A stretch of DNA of 42,489 nt from JAAZLS01 sp964585925. GTDB taxonomy: Bacteria; Bacillota; Dethiobacteria; DTU022. Each line of letters starts with the position of its first letter. Position 1 is the stretch's first letter. The notes under the pieces are model-generated. The model did no database searches and was not told the origin of the DNA. It worked only from the letters and a program-made list of their open reading frames with translations. Of this stretch, positions 1 to 7,224 are shown piece after piece. The position numbers and the translations under genes are program-made. Location of the stretch: contig CAZPFS010000015.1 in the NCBI GenBank assembly GCA_964585925.1, forward strand, positions 1-42,489, written 5' to 3'.

Positions 1-65
1 TAGGCACCGTTAGAAGCAAGCTGAGCAGGACGATTAAGAAATTAAAGGCATATATGGAAGGATAA
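1..65 (+). CDS. RNA polymerase ECF sigma factor, C-terminal end (partial)
   Basis: Only the last 20 codons are inside the window; the frame enters from the left edge and stops at TAA 63-65. The peptide GTVRSKLSRTIKKLKAYMEG is the recognition helix and tail of sigma-70 region 4, which contacts the -35 element (typical form GTVKSRLxRAxxxL). The next gene begins 25 bases later on the same strand and encodes a DUF4179 membrane protein, the usual partner of such sigma factors, so the two are probably one operon. The family call is secure, but the subgroup cannot be given from so short a piece. Confidence 0.8.
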   Translation, partial: GTVRSKLSRTIKKLKAYMEG

Positions 66-90
66 CAAAATGCCGGGAGGGATGATAGAA

Positions 91-1170
91 ATGAGAAAAA
101 AAGATTTAGACCATATCAAAGTATCATCAAAACTTGATGATACGGTTAAAGCGGCGATTAACGAAGGATACCGGAAAAAACCCCAATCAAGGACTACCGA
201 GAGACGTAAAAGGTACATCGCAGCGGCGGCGGCAATTTTAATAATTGGAACCACGGCCTTCGGCCTGGCCTTTCCGACCCAGGCCGCCGCGATTCCTGTT
301 ATCGGCAATGTGTTTGCTTACCTAAGCGAACATACCTGGGGTAATTATGCCGGGTACAAGGATTTTTCCCAGTCCCTGGAGATGGCGCGGGAAGATAAGG
401 GGATTAAAATCACCCTAAATGATGCCATCTATGATGGCACTACCGTCATGGTCACCTATACGTTGGAAAGCGAAAAAGACTTGGGTGACGATATACTTAT
501 CCGTGATTTTCTTGATGCCAGGGGCTATTTCGGAGGCATGTCGGGGAGCAGCGGCATTTTCAGGGCCGCTCAAAACACCTATATCGGTTTTACCAGAATG
601 ACTTTGGATAAAGGCTACGATGAACTCGGGGTCAAATTGAAGTTTGATCGGATTACCAATTACAAAGGTGATCTTGACATCAGGGGCAAATGGGCTTTCC
701 AGTTTACCATCAAGAAAACTGACACCGATATTTTAATGGTAAACAAAGGCGTAACCAAAGATGGAATCAGGGTCAATGTGGATCAGATTACTTTCACGCC
801 CATGTCTACCATTATCCACTACAGCCAACAGGCCCCGGACGGGGTGCTGGAGGGATATTTCGATGCCTATACTGAGTTGATAAGGATTGAGGATGATTTA
901 GGTCATATCTATGGCGGTGAAGGTAATGGCGGCGGCGGAACAAAAAATTTGATGAGGTTTTCTTACACCTCTGAAAAACTGCATGAAGACGCCAGGCAGC
1001 TAATCATTACCCCCCGGATTGAGCTGAATGTGATCGGAGAGGATGAACACCGGATCATCGGCCACTCGATCCTGGAGAGTGATGAAAAAGATGTGCTGGA
1101 TTACCTCAGGGAAAAAGGCACCCTGCCCAAGGCGGTGATTTTGGAAGACATTGTAATTGATTTAAGGTAA
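91..1170 (+). CDS. DUF4179-type membrane-anchored regulator (probable anti-sigma partner)
   Basis: Protein of 359 residues with a short basic cytoplasmic N-terminus, one membrane segment at about residues 42-63 (IAAAAAILIIGTTAFGLAF) and a large extracytoplasmic domain. The AAAIPVIGNVFAYL stretch just after the membrane and the following beta-rich domain match DUF4179 proteins, which are encoded directly after ECF sigma factors. Inferred role: it holds the upstream sigma factor at the membrane until an envelope signal arrives. ATG 91 is chosen because GGGAGG at 75-80 lies 10 bases upstream; in-frame ATGs at 70 and 82 are further from, or too close to, a ribosome site. No HxxxCxxC zinc anti-sigma motif is visible, as expected for this group. 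The ligand is unknown. Confidence 0.75.
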   Translation: MRKKDLDHIKVSSKLDDTVKAAINEGYRKKPQSRTTERRKRYIAAAAAILIIGTTAFGLAFPTQAAAIPVIGNVFAYLSEHTWGNYAGYKDFSQSLEMAREDKGIKITLNDAIYDGTTVMVTYTLESEKDLGDDILIRDFLDARGYFGGMSGSSGIFRAAQNTYIGFTRMTLDKGYDELGVKLKFDRITNYKGDLDIRGKWAFQFTIKKTDTDILMVNKGVTKDGIRVNVDQITFTPMSTIIHYSQQAPDGVLEGYFDAYTELIRIEDDLGHIYGGEGNGGGGTKNLMRFSYTSEKLHEDARQLIITPRIELNVIGEDEHRIIGHSILESDEKDVLDYLREKGTLPKAVILEDIVIDLR

Positions 1171-1178
1171 ATCTGTTT

Positions 1179-1257
1179 CGGCAGCCCGCACCGGCCGGCT
1201 GCCGAAAGGAGGGAACCCGGGGGAGCCGCTTGTCCCCGCCGGTTCCCTCCTTATTAG
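1179..1257 (+). terminator. Tandem hairpins, likely terminator of the sigma/DUF4179 operon
   Basis: Two hairpins follow the DUF4179 stop codon. The first pairs CGGCAGCC (1179-1186) with GGCTGCCG (1197-1204). The second pairs AAGGAGGGAACC (1206-1217) with GGTTCCCTCCTT (1241-1252), a perfect 12-bp stem, and is followed by TTATTAGTT. The T-tract is weak, so termination is likely but not certain. Confidence 0.6.
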
Positions 1258-1291
1258 TTAAACCGGAAACCGGGAGCGGTTGGAACGGTTG

Positions 1292-1521
1292 TCATACCGC
1301 AAATTCATCATATAATCTGCCGTCTTTTTGATACAATTTAAAGGTAGCCGGGCAGTACAAAGGTGGGCTGCCCCGCCGGCCTAAGAAAACCCATAGTGCT
1401 GCCGCCAATCCCGCCACAGTAGGGCCGATATATGACAAAGGGCAGCCAAGGATAGTTCGCGGGAGAGCCTATCCGCTACCCGTGCGCCTTCGATTCTCTC
1501 TGGAGCAATAGAGTAGAGTAT
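1292..1521 (-). pseudogene. Frameshifted remnant of an unrecognised protein gene
   Basis: On the minus strand two overlapping open frames read as one broken protein. The upstream frame (1521 down to 1384) gives a peptide containing ERIEGARVADRLSRELSLAA. The downstream frame (1468 down to the TGA at 1292-1294) contains YIGPTVAGLAAALWVFLGRR and ends in RLYDEFAV. The first frame has a TGA just upstream (1522-1524) and no start codon. The best explanation is a gene fragment with one frameshift near 1400-1460 and a lost 5' end. The hydrophobic GLAAALWVFL stretch suggests a membrane segment. I do not recognise the family. Confidence 0.35.
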
Positions 1522-1577
1522 TCAGACATTATGTTGTTTTTGTAGGTAAGTGACGACGTTTCATTTAAGGCACACCC

Positions 1578-2519
1578 TTACAAATTTAGCAATTCTAAAA
1601 ATTCCTTTTCCTTTACAATTTCAATGGCGTAACCCTGTTTAATCAGTTCGTACGCCCTTTTTTCTTTCCGGCTGATTCCCCCCGAGCCTACCAGCGCCTT
1701 GTCCTGGATGCCGACGACGACGATGTCGGTCTTTCTGGAGACATTACCCTTAACGATCCCGCCCAGATTGACCACATTTTGCATTGCCGTTCTCCGATCC
1801 ATGCCCTGAAGGTCGCCGGTAAAAACAACATTTTTGCCGTAAAAGGGGTGGGATTCATCAAACGTTTCGACGGTGGCGGCCATTTCGGAAATGGCTATTT
1901 TTTGAAATCTGCGGTAGAGTGGCCTAAAGTATTTTTGGGGTTTCAACCTGGTGAAACTCTGCGTCAAGGGACTGCCATAGGTCTGGCAAAAGGAATGAAA
2001 GGTTTCGCTCCTAGTTTTTTTTACACTTTCAATAACTATCTGGGCACATGTTTTTGCGTCAGACAAAGCATTGTGATGATCACCCATGGGTATGCCAAAA
2101 TAACAGGCCCTGTCTTTGAGTGAAGCGCCAATCCCTTCCTCAGCACAGACGCAATCAGATATTTGAATGCTGCAAAGATAGTTGAAGGGGGGGGGTTCCA
2201 GCCCATGCTCAATCAGGCAACGCTTCAAGACCGACATGTCGAAACGGACATTATGAGCAACAATGATATTATTACCAAAAAACCGCTGAGCCTCTTTCCA
2301 TATTTCAGGGAAGAAAGGCGCATCCATCACTGATTCTGGTGTGATGCCGTGGATTTTAATATTGGCTCCACTAAAATGCAGAGATGCCGGCTTTATTAAA
2401 AAATATGCGGTATCAACAATTTCCAATTTTTTTACTGCCGCCAGCCCCAGGGAGCAGGCACTGTTTAAATTGTCATTTGCAGTTTCAAAGTCAAGTGCCA
2501 CAAAATCATATGATGGCAT
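1578..2519 (-). CDS. DnaQ-like 3'-5' exonuclease with C-terminal BRCT domain
   Basis: Protein of 313 residues. The N-terminal 165 residues form a DEDDh exonuclease fold related to the DNA polymerase III epsilon subunit. The metal-binding residues are visible: D10 and E12 in ALDFETA, D94 in AHNVRFD, and the H149 ... D154 pair in HHNALSD. Residues about 225-313 form a BRCT domain (FYGKNVVFTGDLQGMDR ... VNLGGIVKGNVSRKTDIVVVG), like the one at the C-terminus of NAD-dependent DNA ligase. The expected activity is 3'-5' hydrolysis of DNA, probably in repair rather than as the replicative proofreader. It stands alone, with a remnant downstream and no strong ribosome site, so the ATG at 2519 is the best but not a proven start. 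Confidence 0.85.
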   Translation of the reverse strand: MPSYDFVALDFETANDNLNSACSLGLAAVKKLEIVDTAYFLIKPASLHFSGANIKIHGITPESVMDAPFFPEIWKEAQRFFGNNIIVAHNVRFDMSVLKRCLIEHGLEPPPFNYLCSIQISDCVCAEEGIGASLKDRACYFGIPMGDHHNALSDAKTCAQIVIESVKKTRSETFHSFCQTYGSPLTQSFTRLKPQKYFRPLYRRFQKIAISEMAATVETFDESHPFYGKNVVFTGDLQGMDRRTAMQNVVNLGGIVKGNVSRKTDIVVVGIQDKALVGSGGISRKEKRAYELIKQGYAIEIVKEKEFLELLNL

Positions 2520-2557
2520 TAAATAGTCACCACCAATCGCAAGGCAGTCGGTTCCTG

Positions 2558-2577
2558 AACAGTGTTAAACAGTGTTA
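2558..2577. repeat. Two tandem copies of a 10-mer
   Basis: AACAGTGTTA occurs twice in direct succession at 2558-2567 and 2568-2577, about 40 bases upstream of the exonuclease gene on its 5' side. Each unit is itself partly palindromic (AACA..TGTT-like). It could be a protein-binding site or chance; nothing else in the 150-bp gap between the two minus-strand genes is recognisable. Confidence 0.4.
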
Positions 2578-2670
2578 ACTGGTAGAGTGGGTGATTTGAC
2601 AGTTCGGAGTAGTGGATTGCGCTCTTTAACCAAGTATAGCGATATACGGCCATGGGTGTCAATGGGATGT

Positions 2671-3426
2671 CTATGGTTCAGGGCGGTGGAATATCCTGCC
2701 CAGGTTCAACTCCAGCCCCGGAAATGCGGGGTGGGTGAATTGATCCTCCGGGCCCCCGGCCGCAGCCAGGGTATAATAGCCTTCTTTGAGCATGAAAGCC
2801 TCAAGGGTGTTGTCCTCGGGATCGGCGAGCCAGTAGTGGGCAATCCCTGCTTTGCGGTAAATTTCCCTCTTCTGCAGGCGGTCCTTGCGGCGGTTTGCCG
2901 GCGACATGATCTCGATCACCAGATCACAGGGGCCGTCAATACGAGACTCCTGGATGATTCCCCGGCGGGTGCCTGAGACAAAGAGTATGTCCGGCTGCAG
3001 GACATTGGCAGCGGTGAGGGTAACGTCCAGGGGGGCGAAGAAGAGTTCTCCCTCCGGATCATAATGTTCAAAGTAGCATTTCAGTTGCCATCCCAGCTCC
3101 CGCAATACCCGCTGATGTTGGGTCGAGGGGGAAGGCTCCTTGACCAGGTCACCCTCCAGGATTTCAAAACGGTAGCCTGGTTCCTCCGGAATCAGCAGGT
3201 AATCCTCATAAGTATAACCGCCCTGCCTTAAGTATTCCGGGCGATCCTCTTTAACGGCAATGCCCTTGCCGGCGAGGGCGGCCAGTACCGCCCTTTTTTC
3301 GTAACGGTACTGCTTTTCGCCCAGCTCGACAAAGGGGATCCTTTTTTGCCTGGTGTAGCGCCAGATGGTTTCCACCGATAAGCTTAAAATTTCCGCCACT
3401 TCATGGGCTGTGAGCAGTTTTTCCAT
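2671..3426 (-). CDS. HTH (excisionase/MerR-like) plus Uma2-family PD-(D/E)XK nuclease-like protein
   Basis: Protein of 251 residues. Residues 1-50 form a helix-turn-helix of the excisionase type (LLTAHEVAEILSLSVETIWR, then RIPFVELGEKQYRYEK). After a linker, residues about 64-251 match the Uma2 (DUF820) family, which has a PD-(D/E)XK nuclease fold: EILEGDLV, LQPDILFVS, DLVIEIMSPANRRKDRLQKR and HYWLADPE carry the conserved acidic and basic positions. Uma2 proteins are abundant in Firmicutes and cyanobacteria; their cellular role is not established. ATG 3426 is chosen over an upstream start at 3510 because AGGGAGGTGA lies just before it and the -10 of a near-consensus promoter (3445-3450) lies inside the longer reading frame. 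The HTH fusion suggests site-specific DNA binding. Confidence 0.8.
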   Translation of the reverse strand: MEKLLTAHEVAEILSLSVETIWRYTRQKRIPFVELGEKQYRYEKRAVLAALAGKGIAVKEDRPEYLRQGGYTYEDYLLIPEEPGYRFEILEGDLVKEPSPSTQHQRVLRELGWQLKCYFEHYDPEGELFFAPLDVTLTAANVLQPDILFVSGTRRGIIQESRIDGPCDLVIEIMSPANRRKDRLQKREIYRKAGIAHYWLADPEDNTLEAFMLKEGYYTLAAAGGPEDQFTHPAFPGLELNLGRIFHRPEP

Positions 3427-3444
3427 ACGGTCACCTCCCTGAAG

Positions 3445-3473
3445 ATCATATAATCGATCATAGCTATTGTCAA
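3445..3473 (-). promoter_or_regulatory. Near-consensus sigma-A promoter of the HTH-Uma2 gene
   Basis: On the minus strand TTGACA (3473-3468) and TATGAT (3450-3445) are separated by 17 bases. The start site would fall near 3438-3440, so the leader would be only about 14 bases and begin at the ribosome site. The spacer contains the palindromic ATGATCGAT/ATCGATCAT pattern, a possible self-operator for the HTH domain. Confidence 0.75.
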
Positions 3474-3747
3474 GTAAAAACAAGTGTGCTCGGTGCCGGC
3501 TATTCAACACAGCGGAACCATTTCAACGGCTAGAAGATGCCATTTGAATACAGCCTAGATTTTACCGCACTAGGGCGACGGTATATATGCAAAGCATTTT
3601 GACAAACAAGCAGGCTATATATATGGTTTCTTAAAGTGTTAGCGGCGGGGTGGCAAATAGTTGTTGATAAAATAAGGCTGACACGGTAAATCGAACATAG
3701 TCATACTGTTAGAAAATAATTATTATATAAGGAAGGGTGTTCCAGCT
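3474..3747. other. Gene-free stretch
   Basis: No convincing gene on either strand. A TTGACA at 3599-3604 with TA-rich sequence about 13-17 bases downstream could be the old promoter of the SPFH remnant that follows, and GGAAGGG at 3731-3737 is its ribosome site. Nothing else was recognised. Confidence 0.4.
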
Positions 3748-4046
3748 AGGGCCTAATTAAAGCTGCTTTGGGGGCGACGGGTGGTACACTGGCTGACCAA
3801 TGGAAGGAGTTTTTTTATTGCGAGTCCACGCCAAAAGAGATTTTGGTCACAAAGGGAGAAAAGTGCATCACCAGGCGTTCCGCCAATGTGAAGGGGAATG
3901 GCAATATTATCTCCAATAGTTCGGGGATCGCCGTAGCCGATGGGCAATGCATGATGATCGTGGAGCAGGGGGAGGTGGTAGAAAAGGCCGATCAACAGCT
4001 AGTGGAGATGATGAAGTTGCTGATCGGGGAGGTAGAACCGGATTGA
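3748..4046 (+). pseudogene. Remnant of an SPFH-domain (virion-core-like) protein gene
   Basis: The reading frame beginning GLIKAALGATGGTLADQWKE closely follows the N-terminus of bacterial SPFH-domain proteins of the 'virion core protein' type, through the conserved KGNGNIISNSSGIAVADGQC and IVEQGEVVE blocks. It then jumps to an unrelated short tail (KADQQLVEMMKLL...) and stops after about 99 codons, where family members run to roughly 300 or more. The expected ATG-GGC start is replaced by TAG-GGC (3747-3752). Loss of the single T of ATG explains this exactly, and a good ribosome site (GGAAGGG) still lies 10 bases upstream. The gene is therefore start-less and 3'-truncated or internally deleted. 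Confidence 0.65.
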
Positions 4047-4229
4047 TAAACTCATCCGACAATTGAATATAGATATTAATTTAGTGAAATAAGCAGCACT
4101 GGGTCAATTTGTATTTTAGATTGTACTGTCCGGCCCAGGATATGATAGAATATTGCCATACTTATTCTTAAGGTTAAACCAAACCATAGTAAACGACGGC
4201 AGTTCAACAGATTGAAAAGGGGAGAAGGC

Positions 4230-4412
4230 ATGGGTTACCGGCTAATTTTACGGATAATGACTGGGGTAGTGGTTTTCTGGCTGTTGCTTAATGTGTTGGT
4301 TTTAAGGGAAACGAATTACCCGGTATTAAAACCCGTGCTAGGTTACATTTTCATTTTGATCATCGTAGTTTTATTTGTCCTGCTTTATCTGAATCGCTAC
4401 CGGCCGGAGTAA
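4230..4412 (+). CDS. Small two-helix membrane protein
   Basis: Protein of 60 residues with two hydrophobic segments, about residues 5-24 (LILRIMTGVVVFWLLLNVLV) and 34-53 (VLGYIFILIIVVLFVLLYL), joined by a short polar loop and ending in a basic tail (NRYRPE). ATG 4230 is preceded by AAGGGGAG (4217-4224); a TTG at 4212 would put the start inside or upstream of that ribosome site. No family was recognised. It lies alone between the SPFH remnant and the convergent yjbQ gene. The hydrophobic pattern and the ribosome site support a real gene, but its function is unknown. Confidence 0.55.
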   Translation: MGYRLILRIMTGVVVFWLLLNVLVLRETNYPVLKPVLGYIFILIIVVLFVLLYLNRYRPE

Positions 4413-4480
4413 GGAAATTTACACTATCGGTAAATGCAGTGGCAACATTCCTTGCTGCACCTTCAAATAATTTCCTTGAA

Positions 4481-4894
4481 CTATGCGCCGCTGACGGTGA
4501 TGACAATAGGGCGTTTTTTGCGCGGGCCGTCAAATTCGCAGAAAAAGACATTTTGCCAGGTGGATAGGCCCAGTTTGCCGTTGATTAGGGGGATGGTTTC
4601 ACTGGGGCCGATCAGCCCCGCTTTCAGGTGTGCATCGGCGTTACCATCCTGCCGATCATGTTCCCAGCCGCCGCGGGGGATCAACCGGCGCAGCAGAGTC
4701 ACCACATCGGTCTGAACGCTTTCGTCCCAGTTTTCCTGGATCATGATCGCCGCTGTGGCCCCCTGGGCATAGATCGAAACCAGCCCATTTTCGATGCCGC
4801 TTTTTTCCACCTCCGCCCGCACCTGCTCTGTGATATCATAAAGGGCCTCCCGGGTTGTGGTTTCCAGTTCAATAGTGCTCTGTCTTACCTGCAT
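4481..4894 (-). CDS. yjbQ: YjbQ family (UPF0047) protein, secondary thiamine-phosphate synthase type
   Basis: Protein of 137 residues, the normal length for the family. The conserved C-terminal block HLKAGLIGPSETIPLINGKL, then LSTWQNVFFCEFDG and a final RPIVITVSGA, is diagnostic, as is the earlier GLVSIYAQGATAAIMIQEN. Members can weakly replace thiamine-phosphate synthase in vitro, but their true role is unsettled. ATG 4894 is preferred over the longer frame from 4960 because an AAGGGGTG ribosome site precedes it and the longer form would overlap the kinase gene. It lies 46 bases downstream of the histidine kinase on the same strand and is probably co-transcribed with it. Confidence 0.85.
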   Translation of the reverse strand: MQVRQSTIELETTTREALYDITEQVRAEVEKSGIENGLVSIYAQGATAAIMIQENWDESVQTDVVTLLRRLIPRGGWEHDRQDGNADAHLKAGLIGPSETIPLINGKLGLSTWQNVFFCEFDGPRKKRPIVITVSGA

Positions 4895-4940
4895 GTTTTT
4901 TTTCACCCCTTTGCCGGCGTGCTGTCCATCGAAATCAGGA

Positions 4941-6185
4941 TCAATCCCTGTTCTCCCCATTTCTCCCAGCGTAATGGATCCCTGAAGCTGTCTTGAGAAT
5001 CCCGTCCATTCGGGGGAAGCAGAGTGCTATTCTTAACCCCCCTGTTGTATTTTCAGCCGTGATCAGGCCGTGATGCTTTTCAATAATAGTCCGGGCGATG
5101 GCCAGTCCTAGGCCGACTCCGCCATCGGGGCGAAGCCGGGAGATGCGGTGGAATCGCTGAAATAATCCAAGCAATTCTTTTTCCGGGATTCCTCCGCCGT
5201 CATCCTCGATGGTGACGATAATCGAATGCTCCATGGTTTCAATGCCGGCCCGGATTTGACCCCCCAGGGGGGTGTGTTCGCAGGAATTTTTAAGGATGTT
5301 CTGAAGAGCTTCACCAATCCAATGGGCATCGCAGTGCATGGCGGCGCAGCCGGTAAGCTGGAATGTTTTATGCGGATAAAGGGGTTGCAGTTCGTTCCAG
5401 ACCTGCATAATCAGGGCAGAAAGATCATGGGTTTCAAAGTACATCTCGTAGGTGTCGGCGCGCAGTTTTTCCAGCCTCAGCAGGGATTTAATCAGTTGTT
5501 CCATCCGCTCAATCAGGATCAACTGCTTGGCTGCATATTCACTGGGAAAATTGGTTTCTTTTTTGCTGGAAAATCCCAATTCCTTACGTGCGGGGGATGC
5601 CAAGGGTACCTCTCCCCTTTGGCAGAAGTCCCACCGGCTCGCAAGTTCTTCTTTCTTAGGTATGACAGGCGCTCTCTCGCCCAGTTGTGGATCGGTATCG
5701 GGCAAACACTCATCTCTATGTGTGACAGGTACCCAGTCCCCTTGGCATGCCGCCTCTTCCATCTCGCAGTAAAGTTTCAGGGCCGCCAGCGGGGTTTTCA
5801 ATTGGTGGGAGACATCGGCAATAAATTCGGCGTTTTTTACTGATTCCCGCTGCGCCTTTTCCCGCTCCAACAACAGCCGGCTTTCCAACTCCACTACGGC
5901 ATTTTCAAAGAGCGCGAAATTGTCATCATCCACGCTGAAGCGGGGGGAATCAATCCGGCCTTCCAGAAAATCGATCAGTTGGTCGTGCAGCGCCGCTATC
6001 TTACTCCTCTCCCGCCTGGCTTTGATCAGGCAAAGCACCACTGAGGCCAAGGCGGTGATCAACACGGCCAGGCCAATCCAACGGGCGCTCCCTGTTTCGT
6101 AACAGGCCAGATATATCCCCAGGGCGGCGGCTGCTACCGACAGCATAGTCACGGCGCTATGTATGCCCATTCTAATTTCCCCCAA
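4941..6185 (-). CDS. Membrane sensor histidine kinase with an insertion inside its dimerisation domain
   Basis: Protein of 414 residues. Two membrane helices (about 10-28 and 36-55) are joined by a very short outer loop, as in intramembrane-sensing kinases of the BceS type. The H-box FIADVSHQLKTPLAAL carries the phospho-acceptor H127. The catalytic domain has the N box (EALQNILKN, 292-300), the G1 box (DDGGGI, 328-333) and the G2 box (GVGLGLAIA, 356-364). Between helix 1 and helix 2 of the dimerisation domain, residues about 147-216 form an extra Pro- and charge-rich segment that relatives lack; it is encoded by DNA with inverted-repeat ends (5596-5751). Without it the two helices would join normally. 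It follows the response regulator gene after a 114-bp gap containing two hairpins. No BceAB-like transporter is nearby. Whether the kinase still works is open. Confidence 0.85.
   Translation of the reverse strand: MGEIRMGIHSAVTMLSVAAAALGIYLACYETGSARWIGLAVLITALASVVLCLIKARRERSKIAALHDQLIDFLEGRIDSPRFSVDDDNFALFENAVVELESRLLLEREKAQRESVKNAEFIADVSHQLKTPLAALKLYCEMEEAACQGDWVPVTHRDECLPDTDPQLGERAPVIPKKEELASRWDFCQRGEVPLASPARKELGFSSKKETNFPSEYAAKQLILIERMEQLIKSLLRLEKLRADTYEMYFETHDLSALIMQVWNELQPLYPHKTFQLTGCAAMHCDAHWIGEALQNILKNSCEHTPLGGQIRAGIETMEHSIIVTIEDDGGGIPEKELLGLFQRFHRISRLRPDGGVGLGLAIARTIIEKHHGLITAENTTGGLRIALCFPRMDGILKTASGIHYAGRNGENRD
5596..5751. mobile_element. 156-bp MITE-like insertion inside the histidine kinase gene
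   Basis: The left end GATGCCAAGGGTACCT (5596-5611) is an imperfect inverted copy of the right end, which read in reverse begins GGCATGCCAAGGGGACTGGG and continues TACCT (5751-5727). The span is exactly 52 codons, so the kinase frame is kept. The interior carries two related TGACAGG units (about 5662 and 5723) and a local hairpin at the left end (CCAAGGG...CCCCTTTGG). It encodes no protein of its own. Boundaries are estimated from the arms; no clear target duplication was seen. Confidence 0.45.
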
Positions 6186-6233
6186 TTACCCTTCAGGCGG
6201 AGCATATTTCACTTCCAGGCCGGTATCCGATTC

Positions 6234-6294
6234 GGTGGACACTCTGTCCACCCGCAAGGCATGTCGGTTTTTCGGGGGCAGAGTCGCCTGCCCC
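6234..6294. repeat. Two hairpins between the response regulator and kinase genes
   Basis: GGTGGACA (6234-6241) pairs with TGTCCACC (6245-6252), an 8-bp perfect stem with a 3-base loop. GGGGCAG (6275-6281) pairs with CTGCCCC (6288-6294). On the minus strand the second unit reads ATAGGGGCAGGCGACTCTGC, similar in opening to the TAGGGGCGGGGC palindrome at 23699. These could lower kinase expression relative to the regulator, or be relics of a dispersed palindromic repeat. Confidence 0.55.
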
Positions 6295-6299
6295 TATGT

Positions 6300-6962
6300 T
6301 CAATCGACCCAGCGGTAACCCACCCCCCGCACGGTATGGATAAAACCACTGCCAATCTTTTCGCGCAAGCGGCTGATATGCACAGAAAGGGTGTTGTCAT
6401 CTATATAAAGCTCCTCGCTATCCCATATGGCCTGCAGCAAGAGGGTGCGGGTGACTACCTGGCCGGCGTGGCGAACCAGGGTAGAAAGGAGCTGAAATTC
6501 GGTGGGGGTGAGAAAGACCTCCCGGTTATTTAGAAGCACGCTCATGGCCTGAAGATCGATGGTTAAGCCGTTATTTTCATAGATCCCCGCCTCGGGCTTT
6601 TCCCTTCTAAGCAGGGCCCGGATACGCGAGAGAAGCTCCCCCAGGCGGAAGGGTTTGGTCACATAGTCGTCGCCGCCGGCGTCGAGCCCCCGCACGATCT
6701 GCACCTCCTCATCCCTGGCGGTGAGAAAGAGGATCGGCGTATTCATGCTGCTGCTTCGCCAGGCGCTGCAGAGATCAAGGCCGCTGCCGTCGGGGAGCAT
6801 GATATCCAAAATGATTAGGCGGTAGCTGTTTGTGGCGGCCAGCAGGCGTGCCTCCCGGCAGGTTCCCGCGCAATCAACGCTATATCCCTCCCGCTGCAGC
6901 ATTTCGCAAAGGCCGTCTCGTAGGAAAATATCATCTTCTACCACCAGCAGCTTGGTCTTCAT
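6300..6962 (-). CDS. OmpR-family response regulator
   Basis: Protein of 220 residues with a receiver domain followed by a winged-helix DNA-binding domain. The receiver shows the acidic pair D10-D11, the phosphorylation site D53 in LIILDIMLPDGSG, T81 and K103 (TKPF). The effector domain (about 125-219) contains LTPTEFQLLSTLVRHAGQVV, then VHISRLREKI and the ending VRGVGYRW typical of OmpR/PhoB proteins. It is transcribed before the kinase and is its cognate partner by position. Target genes are not evident; the yjbQ gene downstream is the only other member of the transcription unit. Confidence 0.9.
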   Translation of the reverse strand: MKTKLLVVEDDIFLRDGLCEMLQREGYSVDCAGTCREARLLAATNSYRLIILDIMLPDGSGLDLCSAWRSSSMNTPILFLTARDEEVQIVRGLDAGGDDYVTKPFRLGELLSRIRALLRREKPEAGIYENNGLTIDLQAMSVLLNNREVFLTPTEFQLLSTLVRHAGQVVTRTLLLQAIWDSEELYIDDNTLSVHISRLREKIGSGFIHTVRGVGYRWVD

Positions 6963-7224
6963 AGTTTTACCCCCTGTCCGGGGAAAAGTAATCGGTGGGC
7001 TCGCCCGCCATCTTCAGGGGCGCCGCATCCGAATTTCGGGCGCCTGATTGTACGCGCCCTGGGAGAGATCCGAGTCTCCTGTCAAATTCACTTTAAGTAT
7101 AGCATAATGGGTTCTGAGGGGCGGCGCGTCCGGTCCTTAAATTGATTGCTTGGCGTAACCGGGGTGGAGTTTTCCGGTGTATATAGGTGAAGGCCTTCAA
7201 ATGTCTTGATGCCGAGGTGCTGGT

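Noticed and set aside
1340..1500. Possible cobalamin riboswitch (CCCGCCACAGTA-like box)
   Set aside because: Only one box resembles the consensus, the other conserved elements are missing, and there is no downstream plus-strand gene; the minus-strand frames explain the sequence better.
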